From DASSJT01 sp035691065 (GTDB lineage: Bacteria; Actinomycetota; Actinomycetes; Actinomycetales; Dermatophilaceae): a DNA stretch of 64,000 bases. The stretch is from contig DASSJT010000202.1 of the NCBI GenBank assembly GCA_035691065.1, positions 46,896-110,895 of the forward strand. The letters run 5' to 3'. Under the pieces are notes generated by a model. It did not search any database. It worked only from the letters and a program-made list of their open reading frames with translations, and had not been told where the DNA came from. Made by a program: the position numbers and the translations under genes. Positions 27,381 through 35,705 of the stretch are shown piece after piece (position 1 is the first letter of the stretch; each line of letters opens with the position of its first letter).

Positions 27381-28367
27381 ATGGAGCCGGAAACCCATGG
27401 CGCACTCGGGGAGCGGCCGCCGTCGTCGACGGAGAGCCTCGCCACCGTCCTGGTCGCCCTGACCGCCAACGCGCTCATCGCCTTGGCCAAGACGGTCGCG
27501 GCCGCGATCACCGGCTCCGCCTCCATGGTGGCCGAGTCCGCCCACTCCTGGGCCGACACCGGTAACGAGCTCTTCCTCCTGGCGGCCGAGCGCCGAGGGT
27601 CACGGCCCTCGGACGACTCGCACCCAAGGGGGTATGGCCGCGACACCTACGTCTGGTCGCTCTTCGCTGCGTTCGGGCTGTTCACCGCAGGATCGGTCGT
27701 GTCACTCGTCCATGGAGCCCAACAGCTCGGGGGCGAGGAACCAGACACCGACTACGCGATCAACTACGTGGTGCTCGCCATTGCCTTTGTGCTGGAGGGT
27801 ATTTCGTTCACCCAGGCGGTCCGCCAGACCCGCGGCCAAGCGGGCGCCTGGGGCCTCCATGTCTTGAGATTCGTCAACCGGACTTCTAACACGACACTGC
27901 GGGCGGTCTTCTTCGAGGACCTCGCGGCACTGGTCGGGCTCGTGTTTGCGGCCGCGGGCGTGGGCCTCCACGAGCTGACCGGCTCCGCCACCTGGGATGC
28001 GGCCGGCTCCATCGCGGTGGGCGTGCTGCTTGGCGTCATCGCGGTCTTCCTGATCAACCGCAACCGGGAGTTCCTCATCGGCGAGAGCCTGCCGCCGGAA
28101 CTCGTCGCCCGCACCCTCGCCACCCTGCTCGGTCATCCCGAGATCGCCCGCGTGACCTACCTCCACCTCGAGTTCGTCGGCCCGATGCGCTTCTTCGTCG
28201 TCGCAGCGGTCGACCTCACTGGCGACGACCCGGAGTCGGTGCTCTCGGTGCGGCTGCGCCGACTCGAGAGAGACCTCGAGAGCCGGGACCTCATCGAGGA
28301 CGCCGTCCTGACCCTCTCGACGCCCGACGAGCCCTCCCTCGACCCGGGGTCACTCGCCACCGGCTGA
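27381..28367 (+). CDS. CDF-family cation efflux transporter
   Basis: A 328-residue inner-membrane divalent metal/proton antiporter. Family features are the metal-site stretch SMVAESAHSWADTGNELFLL in membrane helix 2, HPRGYGRD before helix 3, and a C-terminal cytoplasmic domain. The metal (zinc, iron, cobalt or manganese) is not determined. AGGA lies 8 bases before the ATG at 27381. It converges on the enoyl-CoA hydratase gene. Confidence 0.9.
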   Translation: MEPETHGALGERPPSSTESLATVLVALTANALIALAKTVAAAITGSASMVAESAHSWADTGNELFLLAAERRGSRPSDDSHPRGYGRDTYVWSLFAAFGLFTAGSVVSLVHGAQQLGGEEPDTDYAINYVVLAIAFVLEGISFTQAVRQTRGQAGAWGLHVLRFVNRTSNTTLRAVFFEDLAALVGLVFAAAGVGLHELTGSATWDAAGSIAVGVLLGVIAVFLINRNREFLIGESLPPELVARTLATLLGHPEIARVTYLHLEFVGPMRFFVVAAVDLTGDDPESVLSVRLRRLERDLESRDLIEDAVLTLSTPDEPSLDPGSLATG

Positions 28368-28396
28368 CCCGCGGCCGACGCCGGGGCAGAAGTCCG

Positions 28397-29197
28397 TCAC
28401 CGGCGCTTCCGCGGTGCGAAGACCGGTGGCTGCTTCTCCATGGCCGCTCGCCGAGCCGCGGTCGTGTTCTGGTTGACCAGCAGCCGGAGCTGTTCGGACC
28501 GCTCGCGGGCGAACGTCGCCCGAGGGCCGGAGTTCCAGCGCCCGTTGAAGAGCCGCTTGGCGGCCGCCAGGGAGTCGGGCGACCGCTGGCGCAGCCGTTC
28601 CACGAGAGCCAGTGCACCGGCATACGGATCGTCGTGGACCTCGGTGACGAGCCCCAGCGCCTGCGCCTCCGTGCCGCTGACCACGTCGCCGGTCATCGTG
28701 AGCCGCTTCGCCACGTCGATGCCGAGCAGCTCGGCAAGCGTCTGGATGCCGCTCATGTCGGGGATCAGTCCCCACTTGACCTCGAGGACCGACCACTGGG
28801 CGTCGGGCGTGCTCAAGCGGAAGTCTGCAGCGAGGGCCAGCTGCAGACCGCCACCGAAGCAGTGCCCCCGCACGGCCGCGACCACGGGCACGGGGAGCCG
28901 CCGCCACGCCCAGCACGCCTCTTGGAAGGTGTTCGTGCCTCGCCAGGGCCGGTGGGCGAAGGCCGTCGCGATCCGGTGCGGCTTGGCGAGGACCGAGGCG
29001 AAGTCGAGGCCAGCGCTGAACGAGGGCCCGTTGCCGCTGAGCACGACGGCCCGCAGGGTGCGGTCGCCGCGCAGCCGACGGGCCGTGGCCGCCAGGTCGC
29101 CGAGCATGTCGAGCGTGAGGCCGTTGAGCTTCTCAGGGCGGTCGAGCGCTACGTGGGCGACCTGGTCCTCGACCGTGCACGTGACGTGGTTGGGCAT
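28397..29197 (-). CDS. enoyl-CoA hydratase/isomerase family protein
   Basis: A 266-residue crotonase-fold protein. Oxyanion-hole regions NGPSFSAGLDF and RGHCFGGGLQLALAADFRL are clear. The acid residues typical of classical hydratases are not certain by eye, so it could be an isomerase or another crotonase. It is a single gene, divergent from a small membrane protein gene. Confidence 0.88.
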   Translation of the reverse strand: MPNHVTCTVEDQVAHVALDRPEKLNGLTLDMLGDLAATARRLRGDRTLRAVVLSGNGPSFSAGLDFASVLAKPHRIATAFAHRPWRGTNTFQEACWAWRRLPVPVVAAVRGHCFGGGLQLALAADFRLSTPDAQWSVLEVKWGLIPDMSGIQTLAELLGIDVAKRLTMTGDVVSGTEAQALGLVTEVHDDPYAGALALVERLRQRSPDSLAAAKRLFNGRWNSGPRATFARERSEQLRLLVNQNTTAARRAAMEKQPPVFAPRKRR

Positions 29198-29368
29198 GGA
29201 CGGAAGGGTACGTGCGGATCCTCGGCCGAGAGCGTGGTGTAGGGCTTACCCAGGGCGGTCGCGGAGGCGTGCCCGGGGCGAGGCGGGGGCGGCGCCGGCG
29301 CCCGGGACCAATGGCTCTTCCCGTGAATCGGCGCCGGCGTGAGGCTTCTCGCGTCAGAGGAGGTCGCC

Positions 29369-29758
29369 ATGTCAGCAACCGCCAACCACCCACGCGCGAC
29401 GTCGCACCGCGCGCCGCGATCGGGGACCCGTCCCGGCCGCTACTTCCTCCGCTGGGCGTGGGTCAGCGTAGCGACGATCCCCATCGGCTTCGCCTTGGGC
29501 ATGCTCGTCGGCGAGGGGCTTCTGGCGCTGGAGGGGTACGGCTCAGGCAGCCAGCAGAGCGTCCCGGTCGGACCGATGCTGGTGGCCGCCGTGCCCGCCC
29601 TGGCCCTGGTCGTCGCGCCCGGCATCTTCGCCGCCTGGTTCGGCTCTCGGGCGCTGGCCGAGGACGAGCGCCGCGGCATGTGGCCGCTGGCCATCGGTGT
29701 GGTCGCCGCGGGCGGCTCGGTCCTCCTCAACGTCCTGGCCTACATCGTCAACCGCTGA
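29369..29758 (+). CDS. small membrane protein, unknown function
   Basis: A 129-residue protein with three hydrophobic segments (about 30-53, 68-92 and 104-126) after a basic N-terminus. I do not recognise the family. AGAGGAGG before the ATG strongly supports the start. Its end overlaps the convergent VOC gene by 11 bases, so the two transcripts would be complementary at their 3' ends. Confidence 0.75.
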   Translation: MSATANHPRATSHRAPRSGTRPGRYFLRWAWVSVATIPIGFALGMLVGEGLLALEGYGSGSQQSVPVGPMLVAAVPALALVVAPGIFAAWFGSRALAEDERRGMWPLAIGVVAAGGSVLLNVLAYIVNR

Positions 29759-30233
29759 GGGCTGCGGCCCGCTCGATCGCCGCGACGTCGATCTTCTTCA
29801 TCGAGAGCATCGCCTCCATGGCTCGCTGGGCTCGACCCGGGTCGGCGTCGCCCAGCAGGTCTGTGAGGGCGTCGGGCACGACCTGCCACGACAGGCCGTA
29901 GCGGTCCTTGAGCCACCCGCACGGCCCCTCCTCGCCACCCTCGGACAGCCGCTCCCAGTACCGGTCGACCTCGGCCTGGTCGGCGCAGTGGATCTGGAAC
30001 GACACGGCCTCGTTGAAGCTGAAGTCGGCCGGCCCGCCGTTGAGCGCGACGAACTCGGTGCCGTCGAGCTCGAAGGTCACCGTCATCGCCGACCCCTCGG
30101 GTCCTGGGCCGGCCGGGCCGTAGCGGGTGACGTCGACGATGCGCGAGCTGGGGAAGATGCCGGTGTAGAACTGCGCCGCCTGCTCGCCCTCGCTGGCGAA
30201 CCACAGGCACGGGGTCGTGGTGGTGCGTGACAT
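29748..30233 (-). CDS. VOC/PhnB-like protein
   Basis: A 161-residue protein of the PhnB (3-demethylubiquinone methyltransferase-like) VOC group, with CLWFASEGEQAAQFYTGIFP, ADFSFNEAVSFQIHC and CGWLKDRYGLSWQVVPDAL. The C-terminal QRAMEAMLSMKKIDVAAIE is typical. No enzymatic activity can be assigned. GGAGAGGA lies before the ATG at 30233. Confidence 0.9.
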   Translation of the reverse strand: MSRTTTTPCLWFASEGEQAAQFYTGIFPSSRIVDVTRYGPAGPGPEGSAMTVTFELDGTEFVALNGGPADFSFNEAVSFQIHCADQAEVDRYWERLSEGGEEGPCGWLKDRYGLSWQVVPDALTDLLGDADPGRAQRAMEAMLSMKKIDVAAIERAAALSG

Positions 30234-30374
30234 GGTCTTCGTCCTCTCCTGGTCGTATGCCGGGTGGCGCGATCCGCGCCGGCCTCCCCGGAGTTTCCGG
30301 GGCCGGCCTGACTGCTGTCGCCTTCCCACGCAACTGCAACGATGGCGACGGGAGTAGAACGAGCCAGGAGCCCT

Positions 30375-31460
30375 TCACTCATCGGTCGTCGACGACCCCA
30401 GACCCCGGTCCTGCCTTCCGCGGACCCACCACCACAGCATTCCCGCCCCGCCGGCGGGGATCTCCATGAGGAACGTGTACCCGCGGTAGAGCAGGACACC
30501 CGCTGCGGCCTGCCCCGCGGGAACGCCCAGCGCGACCAGGGTGCCGGTCATGCCGACCTCCACGAACCCGGTGGCACCGGGGGTGAGGACGGCGAGGGTC
30601 AGGATCCGCTCCACCGCGAACGCCGCGAACACGACTGCCGGGTCCACCGAGACCCCCACCACCCGCAGGCTGGACCAGCACAGCGCCGCCTGCAGCACGG
30701 CATACGCCAGCTTGCCGAGGGTGAGCCGACCCCAGGTCGAGGCGACCAGTCCGGCGGTGTCGCGGCGCAGGGCCACGGCACGGGCCGGCAGCTCCTCGCC
30801 GGACCTGCCCACGCGACGGGCGGACCACCCCGCGATGCGGCCGACCCGGGCGGCCAATCGGTCGCTCGAGAAGAGCCAGGCGGCGAGGACGGCCAGGACC
30901 ACCAGGCCCAGGACGCTCCAGGTGGCGGCTGCCTCCAGGCCATTGCTGCGCACTGCGGTACGGGCCAGCCATCCGACGGCGACCGTGGGCAGGGCGAGCT
31001 TGATCGCGTTGTCCCAAAGGTTGGTGACCAGGGCCCAGCGGGCGAACTCCACGCGGCCGAAGCCCCAGCTGCGCGCCATCGAGTAGTTCGCGACCGTGCC
31101 GGCAGCACCGCCGAGCGGGAACAGGTTGGACACGAAGCTCCCCGTGAGGTTGAGCAGCAGCGAGCGGCGGTGGCTCAGTCCGGGCAGCGCGGCGGCGAGG
31201 GAGATCGTGTGGACCCCGAGGCCGACCACCCAGAGGGTCCCCAGGGCGAGCAGCTCCAGCGGCGACACCCGGCTCATGGCCACGCCGACGTCGGCCCAGG
31301 GTGCGCCGGCGAGCTTGGGCAGCCCGATCCCGAGGATCGCTGCGGCCAGGGCAGCGGAGAGCGCTGCCTTCAGGGCGATGGGGCGCCGTGGCCGAGGCGG
31401 GCGGCGCGGTGACGGTGCTGCGATCCCCCTGGGCGGCGCCGTGGTGACGACGACTGCCAT
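30375..31460 (-). CDS. flippase-like integral membrane protein (UPF0104/YbhN type)
   Basis: A 361-residue protein with about eight membrane segments and the family pattern NLFPLGGAAGTVANYSMARSW and TPGATGFVEVGMTGTLVALG. Relatives include the flippase half of MprF and GlcNAc-lipid flippase-like proteins; the lipid moved is unknown. An upstream ATG at 31496 would add 12 residues and cannot be excluded. A strong palindrome lies just upstream. Confidence 0.85.
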   Translation of the reverse strand: MAVVVTTAPPRGIAAPSPRRPPRPRRPIALKAALSAALAAAILGIGLPKLAGAPWADVGVAMSRVSPLELLALGTLWVVGLGVHTISLAAALPGLSHRRSLLLNLTGSFVSNLFPLGGAAGTVANYSMARSWGFGRVEFARWALVTNLWDNAIKLALPTVAVGWLARTAVRSNGLEAAATWSVLGLVVLAVLAAWLFSSDRLAARVGRIAGWSARRVGRSGEELPARAVALRRDTAGLVASTWGRLTLGKLAYAVLQAALCWSSLRVVGVSVDPAVVFAAFAVERILTLAVLTPGATGFVEVGMTGTLVALGVPAGQAAAGVLLYRGYTFLMEIPAGGAGMLWWWVRGRQDRGLGSSTTDE

Positions 31461-31520
31461 GACTCCAGTCTTGGCGGGGGCGGGGGTTCGGCCCATCCGT
31501 GCCTGCCCCTACGTCCCACC

Positions 31521-31555
31521 GAACTTCTCGGAGTTCGACTAGGGGTTTCCCCTAG
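31521..31555. promoter_or_regulatory. 17-bp palindrome upstream of flippase-like gene
   Basis: CTAGGGGTTTCCCCTAG (31539-31555) is a perfect 7-3-7 inverted repeat, next to GAACT...AGTTC (31521-31536). It lies 61-95 bases upstream of the ATG chosen for the flippase-like gene and could be an operator, for instance for a response regulator; the binding protein is unknown. Confidence 0.55.
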
Positions 31556-31715
31556 GTGATCCGCTTCTGGTCGCGCCGTCGACGGGACGAAGGGCCGGCG
31601 GAGGGTGTCGGTGTCGCTGCGTTTGCGCGGGATGGCGAGGGCGCGCTCCGTGCCGCAGCATGCAGGACTCCCGCCCACCACGGCGCTGCGCGCTGGGCTG
31701 AGGAGGGGGCCTCGG

Positions 31716-31982
31716 TCAGAGTCGGGCAGCCTGATGGCCGACGACGCCCACCGTGGCGACCCGCCGGTGACCCCAGCGGTCGCGCGGGTGACCGAGCCTC
31801 TTGTGCGCTGCCTGCGCGCTGACCCCGAGGGCCTGCCCGATGCGAGCCCACGTCCAGCCCTGCTCCAGGGCGTGGACGACGGTCAGGCGCTCGAGCTGGT
31901 TGAGGAGGGCCCGTGACGACCTGATGACCACGAACGCGGCCTCGGGGTCGTCCGGTGACGGCAGGTCAGGCAACCTGGTCAT
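31716..31982 (-). CDS. small HTH protein
   Basis: An 88-residue protein: helical N-terminal part (SPDDPEAAFVVIRSSRALLN) and a helix-turn-helix (WTWARIGQALGVSAQAAHKR). This type of small DNA-binding protein is common in actinobacteria, sometimes near Clp genes; its role is unknown. A start at 31994 is also possible and adds four residues. Confidence 0.75.
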   Translation of the reverse strand: MTRLPDLPSPDDPEAAFVVIRSSRALLNQLERLTVVHALEQGWTWARIGQALGVSAQAAHKRLGHPRDRWGHRRVATVGVVGHQAARL

Positions 31983-32310
31983 GCCATCAACCATCGTTGA
32001 CGCGGGGGCGCCGCAGCAACCCTTTCGAGGCCCTGCGCGGCCGCGAACGCGCCGACCGGCGGGGCACGGACGGCTGCGAGCCGCATCTGCGCAGGTCAGA
32101 GGCGTCATCGGCACTATCGCTGCACCTGTCTGGTTTGCCCCGGTATGCGCTGATTCGACGGCTGCCTCGAGCTCCCGGGGGGCTTGCCGACCCCACGCCG
32201 GGCCCCCACCCTGAGGCCGTCCATGGCGCCTTCCCCCGCGGGGACTTCCCCGAGGCCACGTGGGCCAGTCGGCGACGCGGCGGTTCCATCCCCTGAGAAA
32301 CCAGGTTCCC
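31983..32310. other. gap between HTH gene and NlpC/P60 gene
   Basis: This 328-base divergent intergenic region contains a CCCCGCGGGG palindrome (32234-32243) but no recognisable gene. I looked for a cyclic-di-AMP (ydaO-type) riboswitch because such elements often precede wall hydrolase genes, and did not find its conserved blocks. Confidence 0.45.
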
Positions 32311-32799
32311 ATGCGCACAGTCACGGCTTCCCTTCGAGCGGCTCGCATCCTCCTGATGTCGCTGCTCCTCGCGATCGGCCTCCTGGCCCTCCCCACCGCC
32401 CAGCTCCCCGCCCACGCCGCGACCACGGCGTCGTCGACCCAGATCAGCGCGGCACTCGCCCAGGCCAAGTCCCGGGTCGGCCTGACGCCATACCGGTGGG
32501 GCGGCACCAGCCTCATCTACGGGGTCGACTGCTCCGGCTTCACGTACCGGATCTTCCGCAACCAGGGCGTCTACCTGCCGCGGACCGCCCAGGACCAGAG
32601 GTATGCCGTGCGGCTGATCAGCCGGTACTCACGGGCCCCCGGTGACCTCGTCTTCTTCCACACCTCGAGCGGCTACGTGTACCACGTCGGGATCTACGCC
32701 GGCAGCGGCTACATCATCGACGCGAGCAGCTCGCGCGGGAAGGTCGTCAAGCGGCTGATCTGGACCTCATCCGTCTACTACGGCACGCTGCGCCGCTGA
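32311..32799 (+). CDS. secreted NlpC/P60 peptidoglycan hydrolase
   Basis: A 162-residue protein with a signal peptide (about 1-37, cleavage near PAHAATT) and one NlpC/P60 domain. Catalytic Cys74 (GVDCSGFTYRIF), His125 (YHVGIYAG) and a polar third residue near Asp137 are visible. Family members are D-glutamyl-meso-DAP or similar endopeptidases acting on the cell wall. There is no extra wall-binding domain. Its 3' end overlaps the convergent TetR gene by 33 bases. Confidence 0.9.
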   Translation: MRTVTASLRAARILLMSLLLAIGLLALPTAQLPAHAATTASSTQISAALAQAKSRVGLTPYRWGGTSLIYGVDCSGFTYRIFRNQGVYLPRTAQDQRYAVRLISRYSRAPGDLVFFHTSSGYVYHVGIYAGSGYIIDASSSRGKVVKRLIWTSSVYYGTLRR

Positions 32800-33456
32800 C
32801 CCTGACCCTGACCCTGACCCGTCGCGACGCTGGCCGCCACGAACTACACGCGCCACGCCGAGGAGGGCGTGCAGGGCCCCGGTGCAGTGGTCGACGAGCG
32901 CCTCCAGCGACGTCCCCCGCTGTGCCGGCGGCTCCTCGGACCACGCCAGCGCGCGGTCCTCGACGTAGGCCACCCACCCGTGCACGACCGGCAGGGCCCC
33001 CTCGCCCAGCCCGGTGACGTCGAGGACCAGTCGCGCCATCGCCTCGCGAAGCGTCCAGGCCAGTCCCTCCGTGCCGACCGAGGCTCCGGTGCGCCCGTGC
33101 ACCAGGGCGAGGTAGCTGTCGCGGCGACGGTCCAGCTGGAGCACGAACCGCTGCACGAACTGGCCGAGGCGCTCGTCGCGGTTCCCCTCGTCCTCGGGCG
33201 TGACGTTGCGCATCACGCGGCGTCCGGCAGCCTCGACGACGGCCTGGTGGAAGGCGTTCTTCGTCGGGAAGTAGTGGAACAGCAGCCCGCGTGAGATGCC
33301 GGCCTCCGCGGCGACCTCGTCGATCGACAGGTCCTGGATGGGCCGCTCGACCAGCTTGCGCAGGCCGATGCCGAGCAGCTGCCGTCGCCGGTCGTCGCGG
33401 GACAGCCGGCGGGACGGCTCCCTCGGCTTCGTCGCGGCTGGTGGTGCCTTGGTCAC
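32767..33456 (-). CDS. TetR-family regulator
   Basis: A 229-residue repressor with an N-terminal HTH (IDEVAAEAGISRGLLFHYFPTKNAFHQAVV) and a helical ligand domain. The GTG start at 33456 lies 6 bases from a perfect palindrome shared with the divergent acyl-CoA dehydrogenase operon, which it most likely represses, with an acyl-CoA-like ligand as inducer (inference). The last 15 or so residues come from a simple DNA repeat. Confidence 0.9.
   Translation of the reverse strand: MTKAPPAATKPREPSRRLSRDDRRRQLLGIGLRKLVERPIQDLSIDEVAAEAGISRGLLFHYFPTKNAFHQAVVEAAGRRVMRNVTPEDEGNRDERLGQFVQRFVLQLDRRRDSYLALVHGRTGASVGTEGLAWTLREAMARLVLDVTGLGEGALPVVHGWVAYVEDRALAWSEEPPAQRGTSLEALVDHCTGALHALLGVARVVRGGQRRDGSGSGSGSAAQRAVVDG
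32794..32820. repeat. hexanucleotide repeat CCCTGA
   Basis: About four copies of CCCTGA follow the NlpC/P60 stop codon. Read on the minus strand they encode the GSGSGSGS stretch near the C-terminus of the TetR protein, so slippage here alters that tail. Confidence 0.8.
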
Positions 33457-33461
33457 AACTG

Positions 33462-33478
33462 TTGAGCATTGCTCAACA
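33462..33478. promoter_or_regulatory. TetR operator palindrome
   Basis: GTTGAGCATTGCTCAAC is a perfect 8-1-8 inverted repeat in the 40-base gap between the divergent TetR and acyl-CoA dehydrogenase genes. Its place and symmetry fit a dimeric TetR site controlling both. Confidence 0.8.
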
Positions 33479-33496
33479 AGATCGTAGGGTCAACTC

Positions 33497-34756
33497 ATGG
33501 ACTTCTCGCCGTCTCCGCGCGCGGCCGACCTCACCGAGCGGGTCCGCGCCTTCATCACGACCGAGATCGAGCCGGTGGAGGAGGGCTACCACCGCGAGCT
33601 CGCCGCCCGCCGTTCCGGCGGGGGCGACCCGTGGGAGCCGCTGCCCGTCATCGAGGAGCTGCGCGCCAAGGCGCGCGCCCAGGGCCTGTGGAACCTCTTC
33701 CTCCCCGCTGGCCACGAGGGGCCGTATGCCGCCCGGTTCGGCACCGACGGCGGTGCCGGGCTGTCGAACGTCGACTATGCGCCGGTGGCCGAGCAGACCG
33801 GACGGTCGTTCCTCGCCCCACACATCTTCAACTGCAACGCGCCCGACACGGGCAACATGGAGGTGCTGCTCAAGTACGGCAGCGAGGCGCAGAAGAAGGA
33901 GTGGCTCGAGCCCCTGCTCGACGCCCGCATCCGCAGTGCCTTCTGCATGACCGAGCCCGGGGTGGCCTCCTCCGACGCGACGACCATGGAGCTGCGGGCC
34001 GAGGTCGACGGCGACGAGGTCGTCGTCAACGGGCGCAAATGGTGGTCCACCGGCGTGGGCCACCCCGACTGCCGGATCTACATCGTCATGGGCCTGACCG
34101 ATCCGGAGGCGCACAAGTACGCGCGCCACTCGATGGTGCTGGTGCCGCGGGACACGGCCGGCGTCACGGTGGAACGCCTCCTGCCGACCATGGGCATCTA
34201 CGACGAGCCGCACGGCCATGGCGAAGTCTCCTTCACCGACGTGCGGGTGCCGCTCGACAATCTCATCGCCGGGCCGGGCCGGGCCTTCGAGATCGCCCAG
34301 GGCCGCCTCGGTCCGGGGCGGGTGCACCACTGCATGCGCCTCATCGGGCTCGCCGAGCGGGCCCTCGAGCTCGCGTGCCAGCGGGGGCTGTCCCGCCAGG
34401 CGTTCGGCAAGCCGCTGGTCAACCTCGGCGGCAACCGCGAGCGCATCGCCGATGCCCGAATCGCGGTCAACCAGGCCAGGCTGCTGGTGCTCCACGCCGC
34501 GTGGCTGCTCGACACCCAGGGCCCGAAGGGTGCGCTCAGCGCAGTCAGCGAGATCAAGGTCGCGGTCCCCACCATGGCCACCCAGGTGCTCGACATGGCC
34601 ATCCAGCTCCATGGCGGTGGCGGCCTGTCGGACGACTTCCCGCTGGCGGCGGCATGGATCAACGCCCGGTCGCTTCGCCTGGCCGACGGCCCCGACGAGG
34701 TGCACCGTGGCGTCGTCGCCCGGCTCGAGCTGATGAAGCACGGGGCGGTCAGGTGA
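33497..34756 (+). CDS. acyl-CoA dehydrogenase
   Basis: A 419-residue FAD enzyme of the ACAD family, close to the ACAD10/11-type group. Signature FCMTEPGVASSDATT, the FAD contact GRKWWSTG and the C-terminal QLHGGGGLSDDFPLA are present. It introduces the alpha-beta double bond in an acyl-CoA; chain length is unknown. It heads a seven-gene plus-strand set and overlaps the following SDR by 4 bases (GTGA). Confidence 0.93.
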   Translation: MDFSPSPRAADLTERVRAFITTEIEPVEEGYHRELAARRSGGGDPWEPLPVIEELRAKARAQGLWNLFLPAGHEGPYAARFGTDGGAGLSNVDYAPVAEQTGRSFLAPHIFNCNAPDTGNMEVLLKYGSEAQKKEWLEPLLDARIRSAFCMTEPGVASSDATTMELRAEVDGDEVVVNGRKWWSTGVGHPDCRIYIVMGLTDPEAHKYARHSMVLVPRDTAGVTVERLLPTMGIYDEPHGHGEVSFTDVRVPLDNLIAGPGRAFEIAQGRLGPGRVHHCMRLIGLAERALELACQRGLSRQAFGKPLVNLGGNRERIADARIAVNQARLLVLHAAWLLDTQGPKGALSAVSEIKVAVPTMATQVLDMAIQLHGGGGLSDDFPLAAAWINARSLRLADGPDEVHRGVVARLELMKHGAVR

Positions 34757-35634
34757 GCGCCGACGGTACGGCCGCGACGTCACGGACCCCAGTCCCGGCG
34801 GTCTCCGGCCGCCGGGTCCTCGTGACCGGTGGCGCGTCGGGCCTGGGACTGGCCCTGGTGGAGCGGTTCGCCGCCGACGGCGACCGGGTGCTGGTCACGG
34901 ACCTGGCCGCCGAGCCCACGGCGACCGGCCCGGGAGGCGTGCCGACGGCGCTGCCGGCAGGCACGGCATACCTCAGGCTGGACGTGCGCAGCGACGCCGA
35001 CTGGAGCCGCGCGCGCGAGTGGGTCGACCAGCACTGGGGCGGCCTCGACCTGTTGGTCAACAACGCGGGCATCGCGCAGGGCGGGCGCATCGACCGGGTC
35101 ACCATCGAGGACTGGCAGCGCATCATCGACGTCAACCTGCTCGGCGTGGTGCGCGGATGCCGCACCTTTGTGCCGCTGATGAAGGCGCAGGCTAGCGGCC
35201 AGATCGTCAACACCGCGTCCATGGCCGGACTGGTGCACCCACCCGCCATGAGCTCCTACAACACGGTCAAGGCCGGAGTGGTGGCGTTGAGCGAGACGCT
35301 GCAGCACGAGCTGCGGCCGTTCGGGATCAGCGTGTCAGTGGTGTGCCCGAGCTTCTTCCGCACCAACCTGGCCGACTCGTTCAACGACAGCGACCCGGTG
35401 ATGCGCGAGGCGGGGACGCGGCTGATCGAGGGGTCGGGGGCGAGTGCGGCGGAGATCGCAGCGACCGTTGCCGACGGCGTGGCCAGGCGCAAGCCCGTCA
35501 TCCTCACTGATCGGGAGGGCCGGGTGGCGCACTGGGCCAAGCGGCTGGCCCGGCCGCTCTACAACCGCCAGATGGCGGCCGCCGCGGCGAAGCTGCGGCA
35601 CGCGGAGACGGCCGGCGACGAGGCACACGCGTGA
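34753..35634 (+). CDS. short-chain dehydrogenase/reductase
   Basis: A 293-residue SDR. NAD(P) loop VLVTGGASGLG, NNAG, and the active-site pair YNTVK are all present; a C-terminal extension of about 40 residues (HWAKRLARPLYNRQMAAA) may touch membrane or partner. It starts in the stop of the acyl-CoA dehydrogenase gene. The substrate is probably a hydroxyacyl or ketone intermediate of the same pathway (inference). Confidence 0.92.
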   Translation: MSADGTAATSRTPVPAVSGRRVLVTGGASGLGLALVERFAADGDRVLVTDLAAEPTATGPGGVPTALPAGTAYLRLDVRSDADWSRAREWVDQHWGGLDLLVNNAGIAQGGRIDRVTIEDWQRIIDVNLLGVVRGCRTFVPLMKAQASGQIVNTASMAGLVHPPAMSSYNTVKAGVVALSETLQHELRPFGISVSVVCPSFFRTNLADSFNDSDPVMREAGTRLIEGSGASAAEIAATVADGVARRKPVILTDREGRVAHWAKRLARPLYNRQMAAAAAKLRHAETAGDEAHA

Positions 35635-35650
35635 ACGACGAGGCATGCGC

Positions 35651-35705
35651 GTGAACGCCGGGGGACGCGCCGTGAACGCCGGGGGACGCGCCGTGAACGC
35701 CGGGA
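35651..35705. repeat. tandem repeat of a translation start, 21 bp period
   Basis: GTGAACGCCGGGGGACGCGC is present at 35651 and 35672 and begins again at 35693. Each copy brings a GTG and a GGGGGA-type ribosome site, all in frame with the next gene. A related GTGAACGAC sits in the end of the preceding gene. Confidence 0.85.

Noticed and set aside
31983..32310. Cyclic-di-AMP riboswitch upstream of the NlpC/P60 gene
   Set aside because: I searched by eye for the conserved blocks of the ydaO-type element and did not find them.
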